DNA from: Deltaproteobacteria bacterium
GTDB lineage: Bacteria > Myxococcota_A > Polyangia > Polyangiales > Ga0077539
DNA: 64,000 nucleotides
Direction: 5' to 3'
NCBI GenBank assembly: GCA_016704445.1
Contig: JADJAE010000008.1
Location: 124,001 to 188,000, forward strand
Part shown: positions 44,576 to 53,969 of the stretch, piece by piece
Layout: every line of letters starts with the position of its first letter
Numbering within the stretch: position 1 is the first letter of the stretch
The notes under the pieces: generated by a model
Seen by the model: only the letters and a program-made list of their open reading frames with translations
Databases searched by the model: none
Told to the model about the DNA's origin: nothing
Program-made: the position numbers and the translations under genes

Positions 44576-45631
44576 TCAGCCCACGGACCACACCGTCACG
44601 ACCCCGGTGGCGTCCGCGCTCGCGAGGGCCTTCCCGTCGCCGCGCCACGCCACGCCCGACACCTCGCCCGCTTCCGTTCCCGCGACGCCGAAGCCCGCTC
44701 CTCTCGGCGTGGGCCCCTTCTTCGGCTCCCACAGCGCCACCACGCCGTCGGCTCCGCCCGAGGCCAGCATTCCGCCCTTCCGTGCAAAGGCCAGCGCCGT
44801 CACCGGACCTTCATGCCCCTTGAGCGTCACCGGCTGGCTCCCCTCGGGGCCCTTTCCCTCGAACTTCCACACCGTCGTGTCGACGTCCCCGCTCGTGGCC
44901 AGCATGGTGCTCGCGCCGTCCCAGGCCAGCGACTTCACCTTCAGGGGATATCCGGTCATCTGCGAGTCGATGTCCGTCTTCACCCGCCAGAAGTGCACCG
45001 AGCAGTCCTGGCTCCCGCAGGCCAGCACCTCGCCGTCGGGGCTCCACGCCACGCTCACCAGCGAGCCCTTCCACTCCAGCTGCCGGCTGCTCCCGCGCTC
45101 CGCCAACCCCCACAGCCGGGCGCCCCCGTAGCAGATCGTCGCCACCTCCGCCCCGTCGCCACGCCACGCGAGGCCCGTGAGCGTGCTCTCCTGCGCGGGC
45201 GTCTCCATCCACGGATCGCCCGCCGCGGTCCACAGCCGCAGCACCTTCGCCGCCGCGGTCGCCAGCCACTTCCCGTCGGGGCTCCACGCGACGTGCTCCA
45301 CCCACGCCCTGCCACAAGGCAGCGCCGCCAGCTCCCGCCCGTCGGCCGCGTCCAGCAGCCTCGCGGTGCCGTCCATGCCGCCCGTCGCCAGCACCGACGC
45401 ATCACCCGGCGCGAAGGCCAGCGTGCACATCCCCTCGGGGTGCACCAGGCGGGTCCACTTCACGGCCCCGGTGTCGCCGTCGAAGACCGTCACATCGCCC
45501 GTGCTCGTCGCGGCCGCCAGGAGCCTGCCGTCCCCCGACCACGTCACCCCCAGCGCGTAGTCCGAGAGCGTCGCCCTCCAGCGGGCCTTCAGCTCACGCT
45601 TGCCACCCCGCAGAGCCGTCAGACCAGGCAT
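44576..45631 (-). CDS. WD40-repeat protein
   Basis: A 351-residue cytosolic beta-propeller with about seven WD40 blades and no other domain. Typical blades: LGVTWSGDGRLLAAATSTGD, VLATGGMDGTARLLDAADGR, VEHVAWSPDGKWLATAAAKV, VSVAWSPDGEVLACGSQDCS, VTALAFARKGGMLASGGADG and VSGVAWRGDGKALASADATG. No signal peptide. Its ATG lies 13 bases inside the 3' end of the CobW-type GTPase gene, so the two are translationally coupled, an arrangement that suggests a joint role in metal delivery or protein assembly. Convergent with cas6, 8 bp away. Confidence 0.9.
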   Translation of the reverse strand: MPGLTALRGGKRELKARWRATLSDYALGVTWSGDGRLLAAATSTGDVTVFDGDTGAVKWTRLVHPEGMCTLAFAPGDASVLATGGMDGTARLLDAADGRELAALPCGRAWVEHVAWSPDGKWLATAAAKVLRLWTAAGDPWMETPAQESTLTGLAWRGDGAEVATICYGGARLWGLAERGSSRQLEWKGSLVSVAWSPDGEVLACGSQDCSVHFWRVKTDIDSQMTGYPLKVKSLAWDGASTMLATSGDVDTTVWKFEGKGPEGSQPVTLKGHEGPVTALAFARKGGMLASGGADGVVALWEPKKGPTPRGAGFGVAGTEAGEVSGVAWRGDGKALASADATGVVTVWSVG

Positions 45632-46623
45632 GAGCGAAACCCCGCATTCAGCGCCGCGCGATCGAGGCCCCGCCCGATGAACACCAGCTCATTCAACCTC
45701 GGGGCGTCGCCCCATGGCCGCCCCGACGTCGCGTCGATCAGCATGTGCACCCCCTGGAACACGAAGCGCGACTCCTCGCCGCTCACGTTGAGCACGCCCT
45801 TCGTACGAAACATGTCGGCCCCTCGCTCCTGCACCAGCTCGGTGATCCAGGTGTTGAAGCGCTCTTCATCGACCGTGCCCTCGCAGCGGATGCCCACCGA
45901 GGTGACCGTCTCGTCGTGCTGGTGGTCATGCTCGTGCTCGTGCTCGTGCTCGTCGTGTCCGTGCTCGTCGGTGTCGAGGAAGGCGGGCTCCATCTCCAGG
46001 GCGCGGTCGAGGTCGAAGCCTCCGACGTCGACCACGCTCGCCACCGGAACCTCCTTCACGCCGCGAAACACCTTCGCCACCGCGTTGATACCGCGCACCC
46101 GCCGCTCGACGTGCGCGGCCTCCTCGGCGCTCACCAGGTCGAGCTTGTTGAGGATGACCACGTCCGCGAAGGCGATCTGCTCCTTGCACTCGTCGCTGTC
46201 GTCGACGTGCAGCTCCAGGTGCTTCGCGTCGACCACGGCCACGATGCCGTCGAGGCGGTAGCGGGCCATCACCTCGTCGTCGGCGAAGAAGGTCTGCGCC
46301 ACGGGGCCAGGGTCGGCGAGCCCGGTGGTCTCGATGAGCACGTGGTCGAAGCGGTCGCGGCGCTTCACCAGCGAGCCGAGGATGCGGATGAGGTCGCCGC
46401 GCACGGTGCAGCAGAGGCACCCGTTGTTCATCTCGAAGACCTCCTCGTCGGCGCGGATGACGAGGGCCTGGTCGATGCCGACCTCGCCGAACTCGTTCTC
46501 GATCACGGCGACGCGCCGGCCGTGCTGCTCGGACAGGATGCGGTTGAGCAGCGTGGTCTTGCCCGCGCCGAGAAAGCCGGTGAGGACGGTCACTGGAACG
46601 CGGGTGTCTTGGGAGGTGGTCAT
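45619..46623 (-). CDS. CobW/ZNG-type metal-chaperone GTPase with His-rich loop
   Basis: A 334-residue COG0523 G3E GTPase. Walker A VTVLTGFLGAGKTTLLNRIL, the metal-binding C-x-C-C motif NNGCLCCTVRGDLIRILG (about 66-83), Walker B ETTGLADPGPVAQTF, and NKLDLV (G4, about 167-172). A striking His/Asp/Glu loop, DEHGHDEHEHEHEHDHQHDE (about 220-239), probably buffers Zn or Ni. The C-terminal CobW_C domain carries CEGTVDEERFNTWITEL and RTKGVLNVSG. It loads a metal, most often Zn, into client proteins. ATG 46623; the WD40 gene follows with overlap. Confidence 0.93.
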   Translation of the reverse strand: MTTSQDTRVPVTVLTGFLGAGKTTLLNRILSEQHGRRVAVIENEFGEVGIDQALVIRADEEVFEMNNGCLCCTVRGDLIRILGSLVKRRDRFDHVLIETTGLADPGPVAQTFFADDEVMARYRLDGIVAVVDAKHLELHVDDSDECKEQIAFADVVILNKLDLVSAEEAAHVERRVRGINAVAKVFRGVKEVPVASVVDVGGFDLDRALEMEPAFLDTDEHGHDEHEHEHEHDHQHDETVTSVGIRCEGTVDEERFNTWITELVQERGADMFRTKGVLNVSGEESRFVFQGVHMLIDATSGRPWGDAPRLNELVFIGRGLDRAALNAGFRSCLV

Positions 46624-46692
46624 TGCGCGGGCGCATTCTTCGTACATGGCCCGCGACGCCGCAACCCGATGCTGTCCCCGGCTCTGACTCCC

Positions 46693-47106
46693 TCAGCGAG
46701 GGCGGAAGCCCCGATCGAAGATCCGCACCCGACGCAGCAGCAGGTCGATCAGCATCATCCCGATGGCCAGCATCACCGGGTAGCGCCACACCGGGGCCCG
46801 GTGCCTCAGCGACTCTCCGCCCGCGTCGAACATCGCCCGCGGTGACGGGTCCGTCGCCCCTCCGGTCGCGGCCGCGAGCGCGCTCAGCAGCGCCACGTCC
46901 GGCTCCAGCGCCGCGTACTCCCTCGGGTAAGGATGGTCCACCCGGCCGCGGCTCTCGGCCACCACCTGACCGTCGCGGCGATGCACCGCCCTCAGCGAGA
47001 AGGCCCCGTAGCGCTCCAACGGCAGCCTCGCCTCGTAGCGCCCCGGACCCACCTGGCGCATCGGCACCCGCTGCTCTGTCGTCGCGGGCCACGGTCCTCG
47101 CAGCAC
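46693..47106 (-). CDS. C-terminal part of the VWA membrane protein, after an in-frame TAG
   Basis: From a GTG at 47106 this frame gives 137 residues, but it is the same reading frame as the VWA protein upstream, separated only by TAG (47110-47112) and one Leu codon. Sequence: LRGPWPATTEQRVPMRQVGP, YEARLPLERYGAFSLRAVHR (a beta domain), ALAAATGGATDPSPRAMF, and a final membrane helix YPVMLAIGMMLIDLLLRRVR, the usual end of this membrane VWA family. There is no ribosome-binding site worth noting at the GTG, so it is best viewed as the severed C-terminus rather than an independent gene. Confidence 0.6.
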   Translation of the reverse strand: MLRGPWPATTEQRVPMRQVGPGRYEARLPLERYGAFSLRAVHRRDGQVVAESRGRVDHPYPREYAALEPDVALLSALAAATGGATDPSPRAMFDAGGESLRHRAPVWRYPVMLAIGMMLIDLLLRRVRIFDRGFRPR

Positions 47107-47109
47107 CAG

Positions 47110-49446
47110 CTACGACGCGAGCCCGTTCTCGAAGCGGTCGTCGTCCCGGATGGCGTCCACGCTCGCGCGCACCTCGCCGTCGACCACCTCCGCGTGGAGC
47201 CCCAGCTCCTCCTGCCGGCGCGTGCGCATGTGCTCCCGCACGAGCTGCGTCCAGAAGGCCTGCCAGCGCGGCCAGCGGATCCACTCCACGGCCCAGCGGT
47301 TCTTGAGGTCGCTGGTCCACGCGAGGCTCCACCCGAGGCCCACCCGCCAGCGGGCCAGCAGCGGCTCTCCCGAGTCGGTCTCGATCAGCACCTGCGCGGG
47401 AGCGGGCTTCGCGCGAGTGCTCACATATCCATAGAGGAAGGGAGGCGCGCCCTGGAGTTCTCTCAAGAACCCCGCGCTCCCCACGACCCTCGGCTGCACC
47501 GGGTCTTCCACCGCGGCGTTGCGCGACACCTCGGTGGTCTCTCGCAAGAAGATCTGCGGCAGGTTGCTCGCGTCAGCGGTGAAGTAGCTACGCCCCCGAC
47601 CGTGGTGGGCCAGCGACTCCAGCAGCTCGCGATCGACCGTGGGCCCCAGCCCCACGGTGCTCACCGTGAGCCCGTCGGCGGCCATGGACTCCACCAGCAC
47701 CCTCAGCCGTGATGGCTCATCAGGCTGCCCCTGCCCGTCCGTCAGAAGGATCACGTGGCGGGTGACCGCGCGGGTGAGCGCGAGGTCCTGCTGGGCGGCG
47801 TCCATCGCGGGGAAGATGGCGGTGCCGCCGCCGGGCCGCAGCCGACGGAGCTCGTTCTCGATGCGGGCGCGGTTGCGGGCGGCCTGCATCCGCACCACGC
47901 GGTCGGGCTCGCTGTCGAAGGCGATGACCTCCAGGAGATCATCGGGCGCCATCGCTCTCGCGGTCGCCACCGCCGCGGACTGCGCCAGCACGAGGGGGTT
48001 GCCCTGCATCGACCCCGATCGGTCGATGACCAGGGCGAGCGCGAGGGAGGGCTGATCGCGACGCCGGGCGGACTCCATCCGCACAGGGAGCAGGCGCTCG
48101 ACGGCGGTCCCCTGCCACGCCCCGAGGCCGAAGCCGTGGTCGCCGCCCGCCATCAGGAAGCCGCCGCCCATCTCCCTGACATATCGGGTGAGCGCGTCCT
48201 GCGCGGCGGAGGGGACCGACTCCGCGGCGACGTCGCTCAGCACGATGAAGTCGAATCGCTCCATCTCTCTTGTCGATTGAGGAACCCCGTTGGCGCCGCG
48301 CAGCTCGACCTCGAACTCGCCGTTGGCCAGCGCCCCGCGAAACCACTGCGCCCTCGCCGGATCGCCCTCCACGTAGAGCACCGTCGGTCGCCCGGGCACC
48401 GTGGCCGTCGTGGCGAAGCGGTTGTTCTCCGCGAAGCGATCGCCCGCCGCGGTCGCGATGCGCGCGGCGTAGGTCACGTCCCCCGGCACGCGGACCACCG
48501 AGCGGAAGCGCAGCTCCTGGATGCCAGGGACCAGGGCGACAGAGCGCGCTCCGTCGAGCCCGTTGACGGTCTCGCCCTGGAAGAGCGTGACCGTGGCCGT
48601 GGTGGCGGTGGTCGAGAACACCGAGACCCGCGCCTCGAAGGGCTCATCGACCCGGATGCGATCGGGAAGTCGCAACTCACGAATGGCCACCTCCGCGGGA
48701 GCCGGAACCCTCGACGGGACCACCGACACCCTCACCCCGAAGCGGGCCGCGCGGTGGGCCTCGGCGAGCGCGTCGCCGTCGGTCTGCACCCCGTCGGAGA
48801 GCACCACCACGCGTCGCAGCGCGTCGGCGGGGAAGAGCCCGTAGGCGAGGGAGAGGGCGCTGGCGAGGTCGGTCCCGGTGCGGGAGCCAACGCGCGAGGG
48901 GTCGAAGGGTGGCAGCGGGTGCGCGGCGTCGACGCGGGGTGGGAGGTCGAGCACCACCGGGCGGCGGGCGAAGAGCACCACGCGGGAGAGCTGCTCGCCG
49001 GGCAGCCGGAGGGCCTCCTCGACGGTGCGGTGGAAGCCCGCGATGGCCGCGTCGGGGACGCTCTCCGACACGTCCACGAGGAACACCGTGCAGACGCGGG
49101 CGCTCTGCCGGGTGGAGGTCGGCTGCGAGAGCGCCACCAGCAAAAGCCCGAGCAGGCTGGTGCGAGCGAGGGTGGCGACGACCCGCTGGAGGGACGCGAG
49201 GTCGGCGAGCGAGGCGACCGCGAAGAGGACGAACCAGGGGAAGAGCGCGAGGCCGTAGAGCGACTGCGGGCGCAGCAGCTCGATGGGCTGACGAAGGTCA
49301 TCGGGGAGCCGGTGCGCGAAGGGGAGCCCGGTGAGGTGCACCGTGATGGGACCGTGCGAGAGCACCGGGCGCAGCAGGGCGATGAGCAGGGCCGCGGCGG
49401 CGAGGGAGACGCCCAGGCGGAGCGCGACGCGGACGCGATCGGTCAC
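47110..49446 (-). CDS. Large VWA-domain membrane protein (glutamine-amidotransferase-like family), truncated by TAG
   Basis: About 778 residues from GTG 49446 (a longer open frame begins at 49485). N-terminal membrane helices (LRLGVSLAAAALLIALLRPV; LALFPWFVLFAVASLADLAS; SLLGLLLVALSQ). First VWA-like domain with VCTVFLVDVSESVPDAAIAG. Ig-like domain (LRLPDRIRVDEPFEARVSVF). ThuA/GATase-like fold (VLYVEGDPARAQWFRGAL; YVREMGGGFLMAGGDHGFGL). Second VWA with MIDAS ALALVIDRSGSMQGNPL and VILLTDGQGQP. The end GLAS is followed by TAG, then the same frame continues with family-like sequence to 46693. Predicted envelope-bound; function unknown. The stop may be a mutation or a sequence error. Confidence 0.85.
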   Translation of the reverse strand: MTDRVRVALRLGVSLAAAALLIALLRPVLSHGPITVHLTGLPFAHRLPDDLRQPIELLRPQSLYGLALFPWFVLFAVASLADLASLQRVVATLARTSLLGLLLVALSQPTSTRQSARVCTVFLVDVSESVPDAAIAGFHRTVEEALRLPGEQLSRVVLFARRPVVLDLPPRVDAAHPLPPFDPSRVGSRTGTDLASALSLAYGLFPADALRRVVVLSDGVQTDGDALAEAHRAARFGVRVSVVPSRVPAPAEVAIRELRLPDRIRVDEPFEARVSVFSTTATTATVTLFQGETVNGLDGARSVALVPGIQELRFRSVVRVPGDVTYAARIATAAGDRFAENNRFATTATVPGRPTVLYVEGDPARAQWFRGALANGEFEVELRGANGVPQSTREMERFDFIVLSDVAAESVPSAAQDALTRYVREMGGGFLMAGGDHGFGLGAWQGTAVERLLPVRMESARRRDQPSLALALVIDRSGSMQGNPLVLAQSAAVATARAMAPDDLLEVIAFDSEPDRVVRMQAARNRARIENELRRLRPGGGTAIFPAMDAAQQDLALTRAVTRHVILLTDGQGQPDEPSRLRVLVESMAADGLTVSTVGLGPTVDRELLESLAHHGRGRSYFTADASNLPQIFLRETTEVSRNAAVEDPVQPRVVGSAGFLRELQGAPPFLYGYVSTRAKPAPAQVLIETDSGEPLLARWRVGLGWSLAWTSDLKNRWAVEWIRWPRWQAFWTQLVREHMRTRRQEELGLHAEVVDGEVRASVDAIRDDDRFENGLAS

Positions 49447-49601
49447 CGGCCGTGTGTAGCAGGAGCCCTGTTGCGATGCGACCACAGCAGTGCCGCCACG
49501 GCCCTCCCCGGCGATGGGCCGTCGCGGTCACGGCCGTGATCCACACGGTGGCGCGAGCCTCGGAACCTCCGGCGCGCTTGCTGCACTGGCCTGCGCTCAC
49601 C

Positions 49602-50756
49602 ATGAAACTCCACCTGGCGCTGCTGGCCGCGCTCTCGACGCTCACGCTTCACCACGCGGCCGAGGCCTGCGGGGGCACCTTCTGCTCCAACTCCCCCATC
49701 ATCCAGAACGCCGAGCGGGTGCTCTTCATCCGAGGGGGCGACGGAGACAACACGGCGGTGGTGCAGATCCAGGCGCAGGGCAACGACCCGAGCTTCGCCT
49801 GGGTGGTGCCGCTGGAGTCCGTCCCCCGCAACATCCACGAGGAGTCGACCTCGATCTTCGGGATCATCGATCAGAGCACCCAGCCCACGTACATCTTCGC
49901 CAACCAGCAGCGCTTCTCCCCGAGCGGATCGGGCTTCGGCTGCGGCGGCGACTCGGCCACGCTCGGCTCCGCGGCGCCGGACGAGACGGCGGGCGTGCGG
50001 GTGTGGGCGAGCGGAGAGACCGGGATGTTCCGCTATGACGTGGTCTCATCGGACGACCCGTCGGCCCTTCGCACCTGGCTCAACACCAATCGATATCTCA
50101 CTCCCCCGGAGGCCGAGCCCATCATTGGAGAGTATGTCCGCGAGCAGAAGTACTTCCTCGCGGTGCGCCTCTCCGCGGTGCAGGGCGTCTCGTCCTTCGT
50201 GGTGTCCCCGCTGGCCTTCACCTACACGGGCCGCTCTCCCTGCGTGCCCCTCCGGCTCACCCGCATCGCCACCACGCCGACGCTCCCGGTGCTCACGTAC
50301 ATCATCTCCGACACCCGCGCGGTGCCCTCCAACTTCGCCCAGACCACGGTCCCCGACGCCGAGGTCGCCCGCCTCGGACCATCCCGCTTCGGGGTGACCG
50401 TCACCTACGACCAGGTGGTCTCCACCGCCGTGCAGGACGCCGGAGGCCGCGCCTGGGTCACCGAGTACGCCGGCCCGCTACCGACCAACGCCCGGCAGTT
50501 CTTCACGGTTCCCTTGCAGAACCTCATCCCCGAGAGGCCCTACCTCACCCGGATGTACACGACCGTCAGCGTCGCCGCGATGGACCGCGACCCGGAGTTC
50601 GACTTCGTCTCCGGCCTCCCCGACGTGTCCAACACCCACGACCTGTCGAGCTACTCCTCCACGGCGTCGCTCTTCGACCCCCGCCTCGCGCTGCTGGGCG
50701 CGACGGTCTTCGGCGTCGCTCGTAGCTGGCGTCGCCGTCGGCGCGCCGCGAGGTAG
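49602..50756 (+). CDS. DUF2330-domain exported protein
   Basis: A 384-residue secreted or membrane-anchored protein of the DUF2330 family, frequent in Polyangia. Signal peptide LHLALLAALSTLTLHHAAEA, then the family opening CGGTFCSNSPIIQNAERVLF. Further matches are GNDPSFAWVVPLESVPRNIH, EYVREQKYFLAVRLSAVQGV, PCVPLRLTRIATTPTLPVLT, and the C-terminal VPLQNLIPERPYLTRMYTTV (about residues 305-324). The C-terminal hydrophobic stretch LLGATVFGVA plus RRRRR suggests a sorting-type membrane tail. Biochemistry is unknown for the family. ATG 49602; divergent from the VWA gene. Confidence 0.85.
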   Translation: MKLHLALLAALSTLTLHHAAEACGGTFCSNSPIIQNAERVLFIRGGDGDNTAVVQIQAQGNDPSFAWVVPLESVPRNIHEESTSIFGIIDQSTQPTYIFANQQRFSPSGSGFGCGGDSATLGSAAPDETAGVRVWASGETGMFRYDVVSSDDPSALRTWLNTNRYLTPPEAEPIIGEYVREQKYFLAVRLSAVQGVSSFVVSPLAFTYTGRSPCVPLRLTRIATTPTLPVLTYIISDTRAVPSNFAQTTVPDAEVARLGPSRFGVTVTYDQVVSTAVQDAGGRAWVTEYAGPLPTNARQFFTVPLQNLIPERPYLTRMYTTVSVAAMDRDPEFDFVSGLPDVSNTHDLSSYSSTASLFDPRLALLGATVFGVARSWRRRRRAAR

Positions 50757-50760
50757 ACGC

Positions 50761-51351
50761 TCAGCCCATCCGCTCGACCATCCGTCGCGGAACCGTCTTG
50801 CCCTTGAGCGCCAGCCGGTTGCTCCCCTGCTCCACCACCACGGCCACGGTCTCCATCGCCCGGAACACCGCGTATCGCCCGGCGCCCGACCACCCCTCCG
50901 GCACCTCCCCGCTCGGGATGATGGTGCACGCTCCCTCCTCCACCCGTCGCATCGTCCCTCCCGCGCTGGGGACCTCCACCCCGGGCCAGCCCAGGTCGGC
51001 GAGCGGGGCGTCGGTCACCAGCGCGTAGAGCACGTCGCCCTGGCGCGGGGCGGCGAGCCAGCGGTCCTGCGCCCGCTCTGGGGCGACGAAGAGCGTGAGC
51101 GCGGGCGTCCCCTCGCGCACCAGCGCCAGCTCCCCCGCCAGCCAGTACTCCTCCCCCATGAACAGCAGCACCTCCCCCACCCGGTAGGCGCCCGCCTCCC
51201 TCGACACCTGCGGCCCCGTCCGCTGCGCCGCCTCGGTCGCCTTCGCGGGTGCTGCGCTCGGCCGCTCGCGCTTTCGCCGCCACCGCGCCACCGCGGCCGC
51301 GCCGCCCGCACCGATGGCCATCAGGAGTCCGAGGGAAATGGGGTCAAGCAT
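50761..51351 (-). CDS. Hypothetical N-anchored protein, DUF4178-like
   Basis: A 196-residue protein with an N-terminal membrane helix (SLGLLMAIGAGGAAAVARW) followed by basic residues and a soluble strand-rich domain: YRVGEVLLFMGEEYWLAGEL, LFVAPERAQDRWLAAPRQGD, GGTMRRVEEGACTIIPSG, RYAVFRAMETVAVVVEQGSN. The pattern 'y..Gd.l...g..y.v.g' with a later 'W....r...' is reminiscent of DUF4178. No catalytic residues are evident. Converges on the DUF2330 gene with a 4-bp gap. Confidence 0.65.
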   Translation of the reverse strand: MLDPISLGLLMAIGAGGAAAVARWRRKRERPSAAPAKATEAAQRTGPQVSREAGAYRVGEVLLFMGEEYWLAGELALVREGTPALTLFVAPERAQDRWLAAPRQGDVLYALVTDAPLADLGWPGVEVPSAGGTMRRVEEGACTIIPSGEVPEGWSGAGRYAVFRAMETVAVVVEQGSNRLALKGKTVPRRMVERMG

Positions 51352-51366
51352 CGGGCGGGTATTAGC

Positions 51367-51999
51367 TCAGCCTTCACTGAGGGCGCGGTGGAGTGCGCGC
51401 GCCGTTGCGGTCACCTCGGCGTCGTCTACCAGCAACGCGCCGATGACGGCACCCGCCCTCGCTCCCGCGGCGCGGATTTCATGGGCGTTGGCGAGGGTGA
51501 TCCCGCCGATGGCCACCACCGCGCGGCCGGGCGCGGCGGCGCAGAGCGAGCGCAGCGTGGCGAGGCCCACCACCGGGGCGGCGTCGGCCTTCGACGACGT
51601 GGCGAACACCGGACCCAGGGCGACGTAGTCCGCGTCCGTGGCGAGCGCGGCGACGAACTCCGCGGGCGAGTGGCTGGACACCCCGACCTGTAGCCCCGAG
51701 GCGACCCGGCGGGCGAGCTCGATGGGCAGGTCGTCCTGGCCGAGGTGCACGCCGTCGGCGCCCGCGAGCCAGGCGACGTCCGGGCGGTCGTTGAGGAAGA
51801 AGGGCACCCCCGCGTCGGCGCAGAGCGGGCGCAGCGCGGCGGCGAGGCCGAGCTGCTCGCGGGCGCTCATGGACTTGGCGCGTAGCTGGAGCGCGGCGAT
51901 GGGCCCGGCGTCGAGCACGCGGCGGGCGAAGTCCAGCGGCGGCCGCGAGGCGCGCTGGAGGGAGTCGACGTCGAGGATGGCGTAGAGGCCGGGCTGCAT
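51367..51999 (-). CDS. thiE: Thiamine-phosphate synthase
   Basis: A 210-residue TIM-barrel enzyme joining HMP-PP and thiazole phosphate to thiamine phosphate. Landmarks: LYAILDVDSLQR at strand 1, IAALQLRAKSMSAREQLGLA (the Q-lR-K motif), VPFFLNDRPDVAWLAGADGV, HLGQDDLPIELARR (GvHLGQ-D), GVSSHSPAEF, DYVALGPVFATSSK (the 'G.v..T.sK' loop) and VAIGGITLANAHEIRAAGA. All substrate-contact motifs are present. ATG 51999 is used since the family starts MQPGLYAI; an upstream Met at 52065 would overlap the divergent gene's region. Rest of the thi pathway not nearby. Confidence 0.93.
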   Translation of the reverse strand: MQPGLYAILDVDSLQRASRPPLDFARRVLDAGPIAALQLRAKSMSAREQLGLAAALRPLCADAGVPFFLNDRPDVAWLAGADGVHLGQDDLPIELARRVASGLQVGVSSHSPAEFVAALATDADYVALGPVFATSSKADAAPVVGLATLRSLCAAAPGRAVVAIGGITLANAHEIRAAGARAGAVIGALLVDDAEVTATARALHRALSEG

Positions 52000-52097
52000 G
52001 GGCGTTGTCGCATCGCGCCAGGGCGCGAACGTGTCAAGCGTCGCGCGGAGCCCCAACCTGTACACTCCATGGCCTCGTCCGCTACTGTCGGTCTCCT

Positions 52098-53969
52098 TTG
52101 AACGACCCGAGAGCCGACGAGCGCTTCCCCTGGCGCGCCGTCTCCAACCTGAGCCTCGCGGCCGCCGTGCTCTTCGCCGCGATGGCGCTGGCTCGCTTTC
52201 GCACCTGGCACAACGACACCTTCGACCTCGCGTTCTACGCCCGCCTCGTCTGGGGCGCAGGCCACGGCGACCTCTGGAACCCCCTCGTCGGCGCGCCCCT
52301 CTGGGGCCTGCACCTCTCGCTGATCCTCATCCCCCTCGGACTCCTCGGCCGCCTCGTCTCCGTGGTGCCGCTGCTGCTCGTCGTGCAGGCCGCCGCCGTC
52401 GCCGCCGCGGGCATCCCCATCGCGCGCATCGCCTCGCGCCGCATCGGCCACCCGGCGGCCCCCTACCTCGCCCTCTTCGTCTACCTCCTCTTCCCCACCA
52501 TCGGCTCCATCGCCAGCTATGAGTTCCACCCGAGCTCGCTGGCGCTGCTGCCGCTCTGCATCGCGCTCGACTTCTTCGATCAGCGCCGCGCGGTCGCAGG
52601 CGTCGTCGCCCTCGGCCTCGCCACCCTCTGCCGCGAGGACGTCGCCCTCTGCGCCGCCCTCGCCGGCCTCGCCCTCGCCCTGCATCGCCCCCACCGCACC
52701 ATCGGCCTCGCCGCCTTCGTCGGCTTCACCGCCTGGTTCGCCGTCTACCTCTTCCTCGTCGCCCCGCACTACCTCCCGCGCACCGGCTCGCTCCAGCTCC
52801 ACTACGGCCACCTCGGCTCGTCGCCCACGGCCATCCTCGCGCAGCTCCTCCGCCACCCCGTCGCCACGCTCCGCGAGCTCGCCACCCCCGTGCGCCTGCT
52901 CTACGTCCCCCGCCTCCTCGCGCCGGTCGCGCTGCTGCCGCTGCTGCGCCCGCGGTGGTTTCTCCCCGCGCTCGCCCCCATCGGGATCAACCTCCTGTCG
53001 CAGTTTCCCACCGCGGTGCAGGTGCACTCGCACTACAGCACCCTCGCGGTGCCCTTCATCATGGTGTCGGCCATCCACGGCGCCGCCTGGATCATGGCCG
53101 TCGGCGCCCTGCAGGCCGAGCGCTACGGCCTCCTCGTGGCCACCGCCGTCACCGTCGCCGGCCTCACCACGCAGCACCGCGCGGGGGTGATCCCCATCCT
53201 CGGCAGCCGCTTCAACCGCGCCGAGCATCGCGCCGACGCGCGGCAGCCCGCGCTCGACGCCATCGCCGCGATCATCCCCCCCGACGCGTCCTACACGGGG
53301 CCGGACTACACCCTCGCCCACTTCGCCGAGCGCACCCGCATCTTCCGCTTCAAGCAGCCGCCCGACCGCGCCGCGGACTACATCGTGCTCTCCACCGAGC
53401 ACCGCGACCGCTTCACCGGCACCCAGGAACTCTGGCGCAACACCGAGGAGGTCACCGTCCGCAACGCCCTCAATTGGCGGCGCTACGGGGTCTGGACCGT
53501 CCTCGGCGACTACATCGTGATGCGCCAGCACTGGCCCGGCCGCACCTACGCCCGCGGGCGCTACGTGGAGTTCGACCCCGACCCTCGGGTGCACGCCGCC
53601 CACGTCGAGATCGGCCGCGCGCTCACCATCGCCGGCTACGGGATCACCCGCGCCGCCCACGGGAGCCACGTGACGCTGCTGCTCGTGGCCAACGAGCCGT
53701 GGCCCTTCGACCTGGGCTTCGAGCTGGCCTGGGGACCGATGCACCCCGTCGCCGACCGGCAGGACCCGGCGCGCACCTACGCCTTCCTCCCCTACGACGG
53801 CGTCTTCATGCCGACCATGGTGCGGCCCGGCGAGGTCACCCGCACCGAGGTCGACCTCCCCGCGTCGCCCGAAGAACTCCTCGCCCACGGGCTGTGGTTC
53901 GGCCCCCGCCGCATCGACGGCTCGCGCCTCGAAGCCGCCTCCGCACACTGGACCCGCCTCCCGGAATGA
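52098..53969 (+). CDS. DUF2079 polytopic membrane protein
   Basis: A 623-residue integral membrane protein, about ten hydrophobic segments in residues 10-360, followed by a ~260-residue soluble C-terminal domain. The DUF2079 signature is visible: FDLAFYARLVWGAGHGDLWN near the N-terminus and SYEFHPSSLALLPLCIALDF (E-F-H-P), then ALGLATLCREDVALCAALAG, the GT-C-like arrangement of loop acidic residues (D, E-H, R-E-D). Members are thought to be lipid-linked-sugar glycosyltransferase relatives; activity is not shown. TTG 52098 is the best start (no in-frame ATG/GTG close by). TGA overlaps the next ATG (ATGA). Confidence 0.82.
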   Translation: MNDPRADERFPWRAVSNLSLAAAVLFAAMALARFRTWHNDTFDLAFYARLVWGAGHGDLWNPLVGAPLWGLHLSLILIPLGLLGRLVSVVPLLLVVQAAAVAAAGIPIARIASRRIGHPAAPYLALFVYLLFPTIGSIASYEFHPSSLALLPLCIALDFFDQRRAVAGVVALGLATLCREDVALCAALAGLALALHRPHRTIGLAAFVGFTAWFAVYLFLVAPHYLPRTGSLQLHYGHLGSSPTAILAQLLRHPVATLRELATPVRLLYVPRLLAPVALLPLLRPRWFLPALAPIGINLLSQFPTAVQVHSHYSTLAVPFIMVSAIHGAAWIMAVGALQAERYGLLVATAVTVAGLTTQHRAGVIPILGSRFNRAEHRADARQPALDAIAAIIPPDASYTGPDYTLAHFAERTRIFRFKQPPDRAADYIVLSTEHRDRFTGTQELWRNTEEVTVRNALNWRRYGVWTVLGDYIVMRQHWPGRTYARGRYVEFDPDPRVHAAHVEIGRALTIAGYGITRAAHGSHVTLLLVANEPWPFDLGFELAWGPMHPVADRQDPARTYAFLPYDGVFMPTMVRPGEVTRTEVDLPASPEELLAHGLWFGPRRIDGSRLEAASAHWTRLPE

